64,000 bases of DNA from Bacteroidaceae bacterium (GTDB taxonomy: Bacteria; Bacteroidota; Bacteroidia; Bacteroidales; Bacteroidaceae). Below are positions 1-8,884 of this stretch, in pieces. The position numbers and the translations under genes were made by a program. The DNA is taken from NCBI GenBank assembly GCA_017483605.1, contig JAFUWG010000036.1, forward strand, positions 45,369 to 109,368, written 5' to 3'. A model generated the notes under the pieces. It had not been told where the DNA came from, made no database searches, and was given only the letters and a program-made list of their open reading frames with translations. How positions within the stretch are numbered: the stretch's first letter is position 1; each line of letters starts with the position of its first letter.

Positions 1-1
1 C

Positions 2-1000
2 CGAATAGGGAAAACAGGACTCATCCACCACGTTTTCACGAAAATTAAAACGGACCAACCCGAGGTTCGTTGTTTCTACATTGACATCTTTGCGACAAAA
101 ACGTTAGAGCAGTTCATACAATTATTAGCCCGCAATATTGTTGGGAAACTGGATTCTCCCACACAAGCCACGCTGCGAAAAGTTTCTGAATTTTTCAGCA
201 GTTTCCGCCCAACCATGACCTTTGACCCGCAAACGGGCATACCCACATTTTCATTAGATATTGTCGCAAATCAAGAAGAACAGTCGTTGCGACGCATCTT
301 CGAATATCTACAGCAATCGGGAAAAAGGTGTTACATAGCCATTGACGAATTCCAACGCATCACGGAATACACAGAAACCAACACAGAGGCACTACTGCGT
401 TCTTACATCCAATTTCTTCCCAATGTCTATTTCATCTTTGCAGGCAGTCAACACCATTTAATGACAGATATGTTCTTATCTGCCAAACGCCCTTTCTACC
501 AGAGTTCTCAAATGGTCTTGCTCAAGGAAATCGAAGAACCTGTTTATTACCAGTTCGCTGCTCATTTCTTTAAGGCGACGCAGACAGCCCTTTCCTGCGA
601 GGTTTTCCAACGACTTTATCAACAACTGGAAGGTCAGACATGGTATCTGCAAGCCACCCTCAACCGCCTATACTCCTACCACTTAAAAGAAATTAGCGAG
701 GAAAACATCTGTCAAGCCATTGAGGAACTCATTGATGAGCAGGAGGTGGCTTTTGAAAATTATTACGCATCGCTTACTTCCAACCAGTGTGCCCTCCTTT
801 TGGCTATTGCAAAAGAAATGGGTGTCAAGTCACCTATGGCACGTTCTTTCATTCAGAAGTACCGCCTTCCAGCATTAAGCAGTGTAAAAACAGCCTTGAA
901 TGCCTTGCAAGAACGTCAACTCATCTACCAATATCAAGGTGCTTACATTGTCTATGACCGCTTTTTCTCCATGTGGTTGAGAAAACGAGTTGCAAGTTAA
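2..1000 (+). CDS. ATP-binding protein (P-loop ATPase, archaeal-ATPase-like), 5' end outside window
   Basis: The reading frame is open from base 2, so the gene begins before the window. The first visible residues, RIGKTGLI, match the Walker A loop of the R(R/M)GKT ATPases that are common in Bacteroidales. A hydrophobic strand ending in DEFQ about 112-118 residues into the visible part is the Walker B motif. The last 80 or so residues are basic and helical and look like the winged-helix tail of this family. A shorter start at base 215 would drop the P-loop, so it is not used. The cellular role of these ATPases is unknown. The next gene, carB, is convergent. Confidence 0.8.
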   Translation, partial: RIGKTGLIHHVFTKIKTDQPEVRCFYIDIFATKTLEQFIQLLARNIVGKLDSPTQATLRKVSEFFSSFRPTMTFDPQTGIPTFSLDIVANQEEQSLRRIFEYLQQSGKRCYIAIDEFQRITEYTETNTEALLRSYIQFLPNVYFIFAGSQHHLMTDMFLSAKRPFYQSSQMVLLKEIEEPVYYQFAAHFFKATQTALSCEVFQRLYQQLEGQTWYLQATLNRLYSYHLKEISEENICQAIEELIDEQEVAFENYYASLTSNQCALLLAIAKEMGVKSPMARSFIQKYRLPALSSVKTALNALQERQLIYQYQGAYIVYDRFFSMWLRKRVAS

Positions 1001-1066
1001 AAAGTGGAGTGTCGGACTTTTTTTCCTTACCCCATCAGATGAAACTTCTTCCTTGGATTTATCATA

Positions 1067-1104
1067 GAGGCGAGCCATTCGGAACAATCCGAATGGCTCG
1101 CCTC
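1067..1104. repeat. Perfect 17-bp inverted repeat between convergent genes
   Basis: The arms at 1067-1083 and 1088-1104 are perfectly complementary with a 4-base loop. The hairpin lies between the ATPase stop and the carB stop. Neither side has a clear T-run, so a classical intrinsic terminator is uncertain. A second, weaker hairpin at about 1211-1233 directly follows the carB stop. Confidence 0.7.
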
Positions 1105-1233
1105 CTATAGAGAATTTATTTTCAAGTAAAACCGATATTGTTCGCCTTCCGCTTATTCGAAAAAGGCACTCGGTCTTTTTCTTTAAGCATCATACTCCTT
1201 GGGAGAAGTTCTTGGGTGCTTTGCCCCAAGAAG

Positions 1234-4200
1234 TCAGGAGTCATACTCCTGCCAAGACTTGATTTGCAGGTCTTCCATGCCTTTCTCGCAGAAGGCTTCG
1301 ATGAAGGCGGAGGCGAGGCGGGCATTGGTGATAAGCGGAATGTTGTGGTCGATGGCGGCACGACGGATGCGGTAGCCGTTGGTGAGTTCGCGTTTGGTGT
1401 GGTTCTTGGGGATGTTCACCACGAGGTCGAACTTATGGTCGGCAATCATCTGCATCACGTTGGGCTTGTCGCTGCCTTCCTCGTCGGGCCATGCTACGGC
1501 AGTGGCAGGGGCACCGTTGTCATTGAGGAACTTGGCTGTGCCTTCGCTGGCGTAGATGGCATAACCGTTCTTCACCAGAGCACGGGCAGCATCGAGCATC
1601 GCCACTTTCTCCTTGGTCTCACCAGAAGAAATCATGATGGCTTTGTCCTTGGATGGAATCTTGTAACCTGTGGCAATCATGGAGTTGAGAAGGGCTTCTT
1701 CGTAGGTGTCGCCCATGCAACCCACTTCACCCGTACTGCTCATATCGACACCCAAGACAGGGTCGGCGTTCTGCAAACGTGCGAAAGAGAACTGGCTTGC
1801 CTTCACACCCATGCGGTCGATGTCGAACTCGCTCTTGTCGGGCTTTGAGTATGGAGCATCGAGCATGATGCGTGTAGCGGTCTCGATGAAGTTACGCTTG
1901 AGCACCTTGCTGACGAATGGGAAGGAACGAGAGGCACGAAGGTTACACTCGATGACCTTCACATCGCGACCCTTTGCCAAATACTGGATGTTGAATGGGC
2001 CCGAGATGTTCAGTTCCTTCGCAATGGCACGGCTAATCTTCTTAATCTGACGGATGGTGGCAAAACTGATTTGCTGGGCAGGGAACACCATCGTGGCGTC
2101 GCCTGAGTGAACACCAGCAAACTCAACGTGCTCGGAGATAGCATATTCCACCACCTCGCCGTTCTGAGCCACAGCATCAAATTCCACCTCGTTGGTCTCC
2201 TGCATGAACTGTGAAATCACCACAGGATATTCCTTGCTGACCTCGCTTGCCATCTGGAGGAAACGCTCCAGTTCTTCGTAGTCGTAGCAGACGTTCATGG
2301 CAGCACCCGAGAGCACGTAGGAAGGACGCACCAGCACAGGGAAGCCGACACGCTCCACGAATGCCTTCACGTCGTCCATCGAGGTGAGCGCACTCCACTG
2401 AGGCTGGTCGATGCCGAGTTGGTCGAGCATGGCAGAGAACTTGTTGCGGTTCTCGGCACGGTCGATGCTGATTGGGCTGGTGCCGAGGATTGGCACGCTC
2501 TGGCGATAGAGTTTCATTGCCAGATTGTTTGGAATCTGACCACCCACAGAGACGATGACACCACGAGGATTCTCCAAGTCAATCACATCCAGCACACGCT
2601 CGAAGGAGAGTTCGTCGAAGTAGAGGCGGTCGCACATATCGTAGTCGGTCGAAACGGTCTCGGGGTTATAGTTAATCATGATGCTCTTATAGCCGAGTTT
2701 GCGAGCCGTGGTGATGGCATTGACCGAACACCAGTCGAACTCCACGGAAGAGCCGATGCGGTAAGCACCCGAACCGAGCACAATGACCGATTTCTCATTA
2801 TTATAATAGTTCACATCGTAACCTTCCACGGCATACGTCATGTAGAGGTAGTTGGTCAAATCGGGATGCTCGCTTGCCACCGTCGGGATACGCTTCACGG
2901 CTGGCAGGATGCCCAACTTCTTACGGTAGGCACGCACGGCAAGGTTCTCCTTCTCCATGTTGCCAGCCGTCTGCTTCAGCACGAAACGGGCAATCTGGAA
3001 GTCAGAGAAGCCATAAATCTTTGCCTGACGCAGCACGTCGGCAGGAACATCCTCGATGGCGTTGTACTGCTCCAGTTTGTGCTTATAGTCAACGATGTTC
3101 TTCAGTCGTTCGATGAACCAAGGGTCAATCTTGGTCAATTCATAGATGCGGTCAATCGTGTAGCCCTCTTCCAACGCCTGAGCAATGGCGAAGATGCGGA
3201 GGTCGGTGGGGTTTGCCAACTCCTCGTCGAGATTGTCAAACTTCGTGTGGTCGTTGCCCACAAAGCCGTGCATACCCTGACCAATCATGCGGAGACCCTT
3301 CTGAATCAGTTCCTCGAAGGTGCGGCCAATGGACATGATTTCGCCCACCGACTTCATGCTGGAGCCAATCTTGCGGCTCACACCCACAAACTTCGTCAAG
3401 TCCCAGCGAGGAATCTTGCAAATGAGGTAATCGAGCGATGGAGCCACGTATGCCGAGTTCGTCGTGCCCATCTCGCCAATCTGGTCGAGGGTGTAACCGA
3501 GGGCAATCTTGGCAGCCACGAAAGCGAGCGGATAGCCCGTTGCCTTCGATGCCAAAGCAGAAGAACGAGAGAGACGTGCATTGATTTCGATGATGCGGTA
3601 GTCGTTCGTCTCGGCGTTGAATGCAAACTGGATGTTGCACTCGCCCACAATGTTGAGGTGACGCACACAACGGATGGTGATGTCTTGCAGCATCTTCACC
3701 TGCTCCTCCGTGAGTGAGCAGGTAGGAGCCACCACGATGGATTCGCCCGTGTGGATGCCCAGCGGGTCGAAGTTCTCCATCGAAGCCACCGTGAAGCAGT
3801 GGTCGTTGGCATCGCGGATGCACTCAAACTCTATCTCTTTCCAGCCCTTCAGACTCTCCTCCACCAGCACCTGTGGGGCAAACGTGAAGGCAGACTCTGC
3901 AATCTTGATGAAGGTCTCTTCGTCAGGACACACACCCGAACCGAGACCGCCCAGTGCGTAGGCAGAACGAATCATGATGGGGTAGCCGATGCGACGAGCC
4001 GTGGCAATGGCATCCTCCATCGTCTCACAAGCCTGGCTCACAGGCACTTTCAGGTTCACCTTGCCCAGTTCCTTCACGAAGAGGTCGCGGTCCTCGGTGT
4101 TCATAATCGCCTCCACACTCGTGCCCAGCACTTCCACGCCATACTCCTTCAGGATGCCCTTCTGGAACAGTTCTGTGCCGCAGTTCAAGGCTGTCTGTCC

Positions 4201-4467
4201 GCCAAACGCCAGCAGGATGCCGTCGGGACGCTCCTTCTTGATGATTTCGGTTACAAAAAAGGTATTGACGGGCAAAAAGTAAACTTTGTCTGCAATACCT
4301 TCACTTGTTTGAATCGTTGCCACGTTCGGATTCACGAGCACCGAACGAATACCCTCTTCTCTGAGGGCCTTGAGCGCCTGACTACCCGAGTAGTCGAACT
4401 CGCCAGCCTGTCCAATCTTCAGGGCACCAGAGCCCAGAACAAGCACCTTCTTCAACTGTTTCTTCAT
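1234..4467 (-). CDS. carB: Carbamoyl-phosphate synthase, large subunit
   Basis: This 1077-residue protein is full length for CarB. It makes carbamoyl phosphate from bicarbonate, two ATP and ammonia delivered by the small subunit, feeding pyrimidine and arginine synthesis. The tandem layout is visible: a pre-ATP-grasp motif GSGALKIGQAGEFDYSG near residue 12, a second copy VLGSGAYRIGSSVEFDW near residue 570, and a C-terminal MGS-like regulatory domain from about 940. The start is fixed by MKKQLKKVLVLGSG and by a TAACTTTG box 44 bases upstream. No carA lies next to it in the window. The related genes pyrE, pyrH and argH lie 5-11 kb away. Its leader and first eight codons are duplicated in front of the araC gene at 8300. 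Confidence 0.98.
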   Translation of the reverse strand: MKKQLKKVLVLGSGALKIGQAGEFDYSGSQALKALREEGIRSVLVNPNVATIQTSEGIADKVYFLPVNTFFVTEIIKKERPDGILLAFGGQTALNCGTELFQKGILKEYGVEVLGTSVEAIMNTEDRDLFVKELGKVNLKVPVSQACETMEDAIATARRIGYPIMIRSAYALGGLGSGVCPDEETFIKIAESAFTFAPQVLVEESLKGWKEIEFECIRDANDHCFTVASMENFDPLGIHTGESIVVAPTCSLTEEQVKMLQDITIRCVRHLNIVGECNIQFAFNAETNDYRIIEINARLSRSSALASKATGYPLAFVAAKIALGYTLDQIGEMGTTNSAYVAPSLDYLICKIPRWDLTKFVGVSRKIGSSMKSVGEIMSIGRTFEELIQKGLRMIGQGMHGFVGNDHTKFDNLDEELANPTDLRIFAIAQALEEGYTIDRIYELTKIDPWFIERLKNIVDYKHKLEQYNAIEDVPADVLRQAKIYGFSDFQIARFVLKQTAGNMEKENLAVRAYRKKLGILPAVKRIPTVASEHPDLTNYLYMTYAVEGYDVNYYNNEKSVIVLGSGAYRIGSSVEFDWCSVNAITTARKLGYKSIMINYNPETVSTDYDMCDRLYFDELSFERVLDVIDLENPRGVIVSVGGQIPNNLAMKLYRQSVPILGTSPISIDRAENRNKFSAMLDQLGIDQPQWSALTSMDDVKAFVERVGFPVLVRPSYVLSGAAMNVCYDYEELERFLQMASEVSKEYPVVISQFMQETNEVEFDAVAQNGEVVEYAISEHVEFAGVHSGDATMVFPAQQISFATIRQIKKISRAIAKELNISGPFNIQYLAKGRDVKVIECNLRASRSFPFVSKVLKRNFIETATRIMLDAPYSKPDKSEFDIDRMGVKASQFSFARLQNADPVLGVDMSSTGEVGCMGDTYEEALLNSMIATGYKIPSKDKAIMISSGETKEKVAMLDAARALVKNGYAIYASEGTAKFLNDNGAPATAVAWPDEEGSDKPNVMQMIADHKFDLVVNIPKNHTKRELTNGYRIRRAAIDHNIPLITNARLASAFIEAFCEKGMEDLQIKSWQEYDS

Positions 4468-4510
4468 TATAAATACAAATATGTGTTAGTGATTTCCGCA
4501 AATTTCTGTG

Positions 4511-4518
4511 CAAAGTTA
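4511..4518 (-). promoter_or_regulatory. -7 promoter box for carB
   Basis: On the minus strand the bases read TAACTTTG, matching the Bacteroidota consensus TAnnTTTG, 44 bases before the carB start. The leader downstream contains the motif TCACTAACA, which recurs in other leaders of this window. Confidence 0.7.
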
Positions 4519-4630
4519 CGACAAAAAAGTGAAAACAGAAAAAGGAAAAGTGAAAAATTTTGAGAAATAAGCCTACCCTTTTGCCGGTGCAGGGGCTACC
4601 CCTTCACCGACACAAGGATATGCCAGAATG

Positions 4631-4736
4631 GCACGCTCCGAACCCCCAAAAGTGGTCTGAGTCACACCACCGAAGCGGTGTGACTCAGACCGCCGAGGTG
4701 GTGTGACTCAGACCACCTGAGAGGATACGAGGTGCG
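4631..4736. repeat. Three-word 23-nt-period hairpin element, copy 1 (F-R-R)
   Basis: The 15-base word GGTCTGAGTCACACC starts at 4654. Its reverse complement starts at 4677 and again at 4700, so the starts are exactly 23 bases apart. The flanks GCACGCTCCGA and TACGAGGTGCG extend the outer pairing imperfectly. This is the divergent member of a three-copy family whose other copies lie at 10364-10487 and 57325-57447. In those copies the middle word has the opposite orientation. The rest of the 316-base gap between carB and the MACPF gene holds only the carB promoter. Confidence 0.9.
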
Positions 4737-4783
4737 TCAATTTGTCATATCGCCGTATCGATGGAGAGGCTTTTGGGGAACAG

Positions 4784-7108
4784 TCACTCCCCCCAACGCT
4801 TGGGCTGGTGGATTTCCTTGATGCTCTTGATGCGGAGCCGATCTGTACTATGACTCATGTAAACGTTCCAACCATAGCCTTTGTCACTATCGTGGTGCTC
4901 AAAGTTGCGAAACCAAATTCCTGCCTTCCCTAGGGCTTCCCATTCACGATTATGCCACTCATCATATATTTGTGTCTGCGTGCTGCCTCCTGGAGCCAGT
5001 TCTGCACCACCTGAATTTGCAATACCCGTCTGGTTCCCATCATAACCACATTTCATTCGAACAGCACGAATGGGGTGATTGGAGTCTTTCGCTTCCTTGA
5101 AATAGCGAATATAGACATACCTGTCTTCCGCATCCTTCCATTTTATACCTGTTTTAGCACTTTCGCCTCTGCGAATATAATCATCATGAAACTCACCACG
5201 GTCTTCCGTGAAATGAACATTCTCGATTCCCGGTGTCTCATTGATAGGTGCCAAAGCATAATACCAATATTGGTTCTTATCCACATTGTCGTCGTTGATA
5301 TAAGTTTTCGTCTTCAGTGCTTTAGGCTGTCCAGTCTCAAAGGCATAGCCTCTGTCAACAGGAGCATAGTCGTTTGCCATCATGGGGTAGTAGATACGCT
5401 TCACGCCAAAGGGGTCGCTGCGGACGATGGGCTTGGGCTCGCCTGCCGGATGGCCAGTCTTCGGGTCGGCGTCGGTGGAGACCATCATCAAGTCTGCCAG
5501 CACGTATTCCTGATCTGCCCAGTCCTGCGCCAGCGAGTTGAGGTAGTCCTGCCGGGCTTCGGCCAATTTCTTGGCGTTGGCTTCCATACGGTTGACAAGG
5601 ATAGAGTCACGGTGGGTAAGACCCTCTAAAGCGAACATCGCCTTATAGCCAGTGGAGAGGTTCTCTGCCATCTTGTGCAGCGGATAGAGCGTGCCGCCCT
5701 GGTTGTTGGTCTCAGTGCTCGTCTCTTGGGTGTTAGAGTGGGCACTGTAACTGACAAGTGCCCAGTTGTCGTTGTTGTCGAAGCCGCTCATCCATGCTGC
5801 ATCGGTAGAGCCATTGCCGCCGCCCCACCTGAAGTCGAGCGAGAAGGCCTTGGATGCTTCATGATACTCTGAGTCTTCGGAGCCAATGTCAAAAGCAAAG
5901 TTGCCGCCAACCTTAGACGCCGCCTCGCTTTTGAACTTCCAGAGCAGAACCTGTGCCGTGGTGGCAGAGTCTGCCTTGGGAGCAGCATTATCTCCGAGTT
6001 TGGTGTGCAGTCCCAGGTCCAAGCCGGCATCCCATCCGGTCGTACTGCCGCAAGCGTTCTCCTGACGTCCGTAGATGTAGGTGTAGAGTCCACCGAACGT
6101 TCCTTCTTGTATCATGTCGGTTCCCCAGTAGTCATAGACGGCCTCTGCATTCATGTTACTATTGAGAATGTGGTCCCAAAAAGTGATGTTGGTAAGCATG
6201 GCAAGCACCCTGAAGTGGTGGCTGAGCATAATGGATGAGTTCAACCCGTTGTCTTCAAACTTCCGCATGTCGAACTGCACCGTTGCCTTCTCTATGCGCC
6301 GCATGGCCAGCATGTATTCGTAGGCCGAACTGGAGAACTCCGTCTTGTGGTATCCAAAGTCGAAGGCACCATTAAACAGCATCTTGCCTAAAGGAAAGAG
6401 CCATGAGAGTCCGATGTTCAGATTGAACGAATTGGTCACCTCGTCCATGCTCTGGTTGTCGTAGGCAAAGTCAACAATGCGCGAGTTGGAGGTGTTGGCT
6501 GCCAGATAGTCTGTCTCGTTGTAGGTCAGTCGCGGGAAGTCTGGGTCTGTCATTCCGGTGACATTCTTCAGTCGGGGCATATCGAGAAGTATTTGCTCCT
6601 GATGGTTCAACTCGTTGGTGGGCAGGGTTGTGCGGCCAATGATGTCGCTGTAGTTGCTGGTCACTCCGCCTCCAGCACGAGTGGATGCCTCATCTGTCCG
6701 TTTGTAAATGATGACGACAGCGTTACGTGCCTCGTCGGAACGCTTCTTGGGCATGACACGCACGCGAAGGGCCTCGATGGTGCCAGCCTTGGGCTCTTTC
6801 TTCTGGTAAGGTACAAGCACCCGCTCGCCTTGGCGTTTCTCCACACGCACACCATAGTAGTCGCTGCGGTCGTAAACATGAAGGTCAACATCGCTTAGCG
6901 AGGCGAGAGGCATTTCGTATTGGTCAAGGCTGTCTGCATCCAATGCATAAACCAGCCTACCCTTCAGTACGTCCTGTTCGCCCTCAACGATGACAGGTGC
7001 AGAGGGGTCGAACGAATCGTCGTCGTTTGAGCAGTTCGCAAATAGCGGACTAAACAATACTGCCAACATCATTGGCAGCCATGCGGTAAGGTCTTTTACG
7101 TTTTTCAT
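4784..7108 (-). CDS. Surface lipoprotein with MAC/perforin (MACPF) domain
   Basis: This protein has 774 residues. A signal peptide ends at Cys26 (LFANC) and is followed by SNDDD, resembling the acidic export signal that sends Bacteroidota lipoproteins to the outer leaflet. After a linker with repeated acidic patches, residues 180-350 look like a MACPF core. The stretch YWGTDMIQEGTFGG at 327-340 matches the family signature W-G-T/S-H-x-x6-G-G with His replaced by Asp. About 400 further residues have no recognised domain. In Bacteroidales, MACPF proteins include the BSAP antimicrobial proteins that kill related strains, and others of unknown role. Antibacterial use here is inference. The upstream, co-directional gene is a membrane AraC regulator, separated by a terminator. 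A weak box TATCTTCG lies at 7148-7155. Confidence 0.72.
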   Translation of the reverse strand: MKNVKDLTAWLPMMLAVLFSPLFANCSNDDDSFDPSAPVIVEGEQDVLKGRLVYALDADSLDQYEMPLASLSDVDLHVYDRSDYYGVRVEKRQGERVLVPYQKKEPKAGTIEALRVRVMPKKRSDEARNAVVIIYKRTDEASTRAGGGVTSNYSDIIGRTTLPTNELNHQEQILLDMPRLKNVTGMTDPDFPRLTYNETDYLAANTSNSRIVDFAYDNQSMDEVTNSFNLNIGLSWLFPLGKMLFNGAFDFGYHKTEFSSSAYEYMLAMRRIEKATVQFDMRKFEDNGLNSSIMLSHHFRVLAMLTNITFWDHILNSNMNAEAVYDYWGTDMIQEGTFGGLYTYIYGRQENACGSTTGWDAGLDLGLHTKLGDNAAPKADSATTAQVLLWKFKSEAASKVGGNFAFDIGSEDSEYHEASKAFSLDFRWGGGNGSTDAAWMSGFDNNDNWALVSYSAHSNTQETSTETNNQGGTLYPLHKMAENLSTGYKAMFALEGLTHRDSILVNRMEANAKKLAEARQDYLNSLAQDWADQEYVLADLMMVSTDADPKTGHPAGEPKPIVRSDPFGVKRIYYPMMANDYAPVDRGYAFETGQPKALKTKTYINDDNVDKNQYWYYALAPINETPGIENVHFTEDRGEFHDDYIRRGESAKTGIKWKDAEDRYVYIRYFKEAKDSNHPIRAVRMKCGYDGNQTGIANSGGAELAPGGSTQTQIYDEWHNREWEALGKAGIWFRNFEHHDSDKGYGWNVYMSHSTDRLRIKSIKEIHQPKRWGE

Positions 7109-7154
7109 CTTGATAAGTAATTAGGTTTTTGTTAGTGATGTTGTTGCGAAGATA

Positions 7155-7190
7155 TAAAAAAGCGGCGGCTCCCCGAAAGGAACCGCCGCC
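7155..7190 (-). terminator. Intrinsic terminator after the membrane AraC regulator
   Basis: Read on the minus strand, GCGGCGGTTCC and GGAGCCGCCGC form an 11-bp stem (7162-7188) with a short loop, followed at once by a run of seven T. It lies just after the araC stop and insulates the MACPF gene. Confidence 0.85.
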
Positions 7191-7208
7191 GTGTGGGTAA
7201 CATTTTGG

Positions 7209-8300
7209 CTAAACCATGGTAACAATTTGGCTACGATATTCCGAAGGTGTCATTCCATACGCCTCTTTAAACACACGATTAAAGGTCACCTTACTGGTGT
7301 AGCCACAATCCTCCATAATGGCATGAAGGGTGTAGTTGGGATGCTGGCGCATCAGTTCGACGGCGTATTTCATGCGTTTCTTGTTCAGGTAGCCGGCAAG
7401 GTTTGGGCAACCACTCTGCTCGGCTATGATGCGGCTGAACGTGGTGCGGTCAACGCCCATCATACGGCAGAGGTCGTCACGAGATAAGCCAACTTGGGTG
7501 TATAGTTTTCGGCTTTCTACCTGCTCGTTGAAGTTTCGGAAACGGACGGCATCATTATTCTCATTGTCATCCGAAACAAGGTTTACGCTCGGGAGGGGTG
7601 CGGTGTATGTCCGTTCATACAGTTCATAGTACGTCCAATAAGCAAAAAAGAGAGCCACACATACCTGATGGATATAGTGGAACACCAACAGGTGGAATAA
7701 CGAGAAAGCAGAAACCAACGTCAGAAGCATCAAAGCACCAAGAATATAGGAGCGTACCCACAGGCTGCTGACACCCGTTTTGCGGATGTTGACCTGCACG
7801 AACAGCAGCACCAAACTATACACTACAATAAAGGGATACTGGAAGGCACGAAACCACACGTTGGGTTCCGCAATGTGCAGACAGACATCCTCGAAAGAAT
7901 AGAGGATGCGATAAGACGGGATGCTATAGAAAACAGCCATCATCAAGAAACCTGGCAAAAGGAATCCTAACACGCCTTTCCACGACTTGAACCACTCGGG
8001 TTTCACCACCGACACACCATAAGCCAACAGCAGAAGCGTGGATAGCAATCCATACTTGGTTGATGCAGGTGACAATGCTTCATGATACAGATGGGCTGTA
8101 GGCGAAAACAGTATCTGCACGTACTTCAGCAGCGAGGTGATGACACAATGGGCAGCCCCCAAGGCCAACATCAGACGGGAGTTGTCTGGCATTTTCTTAC
8201 GCTTGTACCATAACAAAATGGCACAAGCCAAACAGACCACTAACTCTATGGTCGAAACGATGAGGGTAATCAATGTTGTAGTTAGTGCTGAGTATTCCAT
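7209..8300 (-). CDS. AraC-family regulator with N-terminal membrane domain
   Basis: Of its 363 residues, the first 230 contain about six or seven hydrophobic helices. The last 100 form an AraC-type double helix-turn-helix, ending in GYTSKVTFNRVFKEAYGMTPSEYR, of which the core FNRVFKEAYGMTPSEYR is diagnostic. This layout, a membrane sensor fused to an AraC DNA-binding domain, is common in Bacteroidales and its ligands are largely unknown. The gene lies directly upstream of, and in line with, the MACPF lipoprotein, which makes that gene a possible target (inference). The leader is a copy of the carB leader and contains an eight-codon open frame that ends one base before this start codon. Confidence 0.88.
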   Translation of the reverse strand: MEYSALTTTLITLIVSTIELVVCLACAILLWYKRKKMPDNSRLMLALGAAHCVITSLLKYVQILFSPTAHLYHEALSPASTKYGLLSTLLLLAYGVSVVKPEWFKSWKGVLGFLLPGFLMMAVFYSIPSYRILYSFEDVCLHIAEPNVWFRAFQYPFIVVYSLVLLFVQVNIRKTGVSSLWVRSYILGALMLLTLVSAFSLFHLLVFHYIHQVCVALFFAYWTYYELYERTYTAPLPSVNLVSDDNENNDAVRFRNFNEQVESRKLYTQVGLSRDDLCRMMGVDRTTFSRIIAEQSGCPNLAGYLNKKRMKYAVELMRQHPNYTLHAIMEDCGYTSKVTFNRVFKEAYGMTPSEYRSQIVTMV

Positions 8301-8301
8301 A

Positions 8302-8328
8302 TCACACCTTCTTCGGCTGTTTCTTCAT
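8302..8328 (-). CDS. Eight-codon leader frame MKKQPKKV, relic of the carB start
   Basis: The frame reads ATG to TGA with eight sense codons (MKKQPKKV), and one base separates its stop from the araC ATG. It matches the first eight residues of CarB (MKKQLKKV) and sits behind a copy of the carB promoter and leader. It could couple translation to araC, or it may be an untranslated relic. Confidence 0.5.
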   Translation of the reverse strand: MKKQPKKV

Positions 8329-8371
8329 GCTGAATATAAATATGTGTCGGTGATTTCCACAAATTTCCATA

Positions 8372-8379
8372 CAAAGTTA
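8372..8379 (-). promoter_or_regulatory. -7 promoter box for the membrane AraC regulator
   Basis: The minus strand reads TAACTTTG. The surrounding 85 bases (8306-8390) align with the carB promoter and leader at 4444-4528 with only about 14 substitutions and nearly no gaps, so this promoter appears to be a duplicate. Confidence 0.7.
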
Positions 8380-8401
8380 CGAATAAAAAACAAAAAAAAC
8401 T

Positions 8402-8409
8402 TATCTTTG
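8402..8409 (+). promoter_or_regulatory. -7 promoter box for the Sel1-repeat gene
   Basis: TATCTTTG lies 22 bases before the ATG at 8432. It is back to back with the divergent araC promoter. Confidence 0.65.
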
Positions 8410-8431
8410 CACCAATAATTCACAAAACGAA

Positions 8432-8884
8432 ATGACGATGAAAGGATTTATCACCACTTTGTTGCTGATATTGTGTACAATTGTTCGTGCACAAACAGCA
8501 GACGCTCTTTACGATGAGGGCAAGAAACTGTATGACCAAAAGAAGTATGAATTGGCCTTGAAGAAACTCCTTCCTGCCGCTCAGAAAGGGCACAAGAAGG
8601 CACAGTACCGTGTCGGTCGTTGCTACGACAAGGGACACGGCGTGGCAGAAGACAACCAAAAAGCCTATCAGTGGTATCTGAAAGGTGCCCAGCAAGGGCA
8701 CGGCAAGTCTCAATACCAATTGGCAAAGTGCTACATGAAAGGTAAGGGAGTTGCCAAAGACACCGCCAAGGCAAAGGCATGGATACTTAAGGCCGTGAAG
8801 ACTTCCGGGGGGAAAGAAAAACTGGACGAGGACGTTGCTGAAGGCGACAAGACCGCGATTGCACTCAAGAAACTGATTAAGTGA
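8432..8884 (+). CDS. Secreted Sel1/TPR-like repeat protein
   Basis: This 150-residue protein starts with a signal peptide (cleavage likely after VRAQ, about residue 21). It then has one TPR-like unit (ALYDEGKKLYDQKKYELALK) and two Sel1 repeats, seen as A-x-YRVGRCYDKGHGVAEDNQKAYQWY and YQLAKCYMKGKGVAKDTAKAKAW blocks at about 58-85 and 94-120. Such solenoids bind other proteins, and no enzymatic residues are visible. The likely location is the periplasm. The convergent neighbour is pyrH. The stop codon is the first TGA of a repeat array that fills the gap to pyrH. A second in-frame ATG two codons downstream (8438) is an equally good start. Confidence 0.85.
   Translation: MTMKGFITTLLLILCTIVRAQTADALYDEGKKLYDQKKYELALKKLLPAAQKGHKKAQYRVGRCYDKGHGVAEDNQKAYQWYLKGAQQGHGKSQYQLAKCYMKGKGVAKDTAKAKAWILKAVKTSGGKEKLDEDVAEGDKTAIALKKLIK

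Noticed and set aside
4742-4933. Short plus-strand frame at the end of the MACPF gene
   Set aside because: It is antisense to the C-terminal coding part and has no family features.
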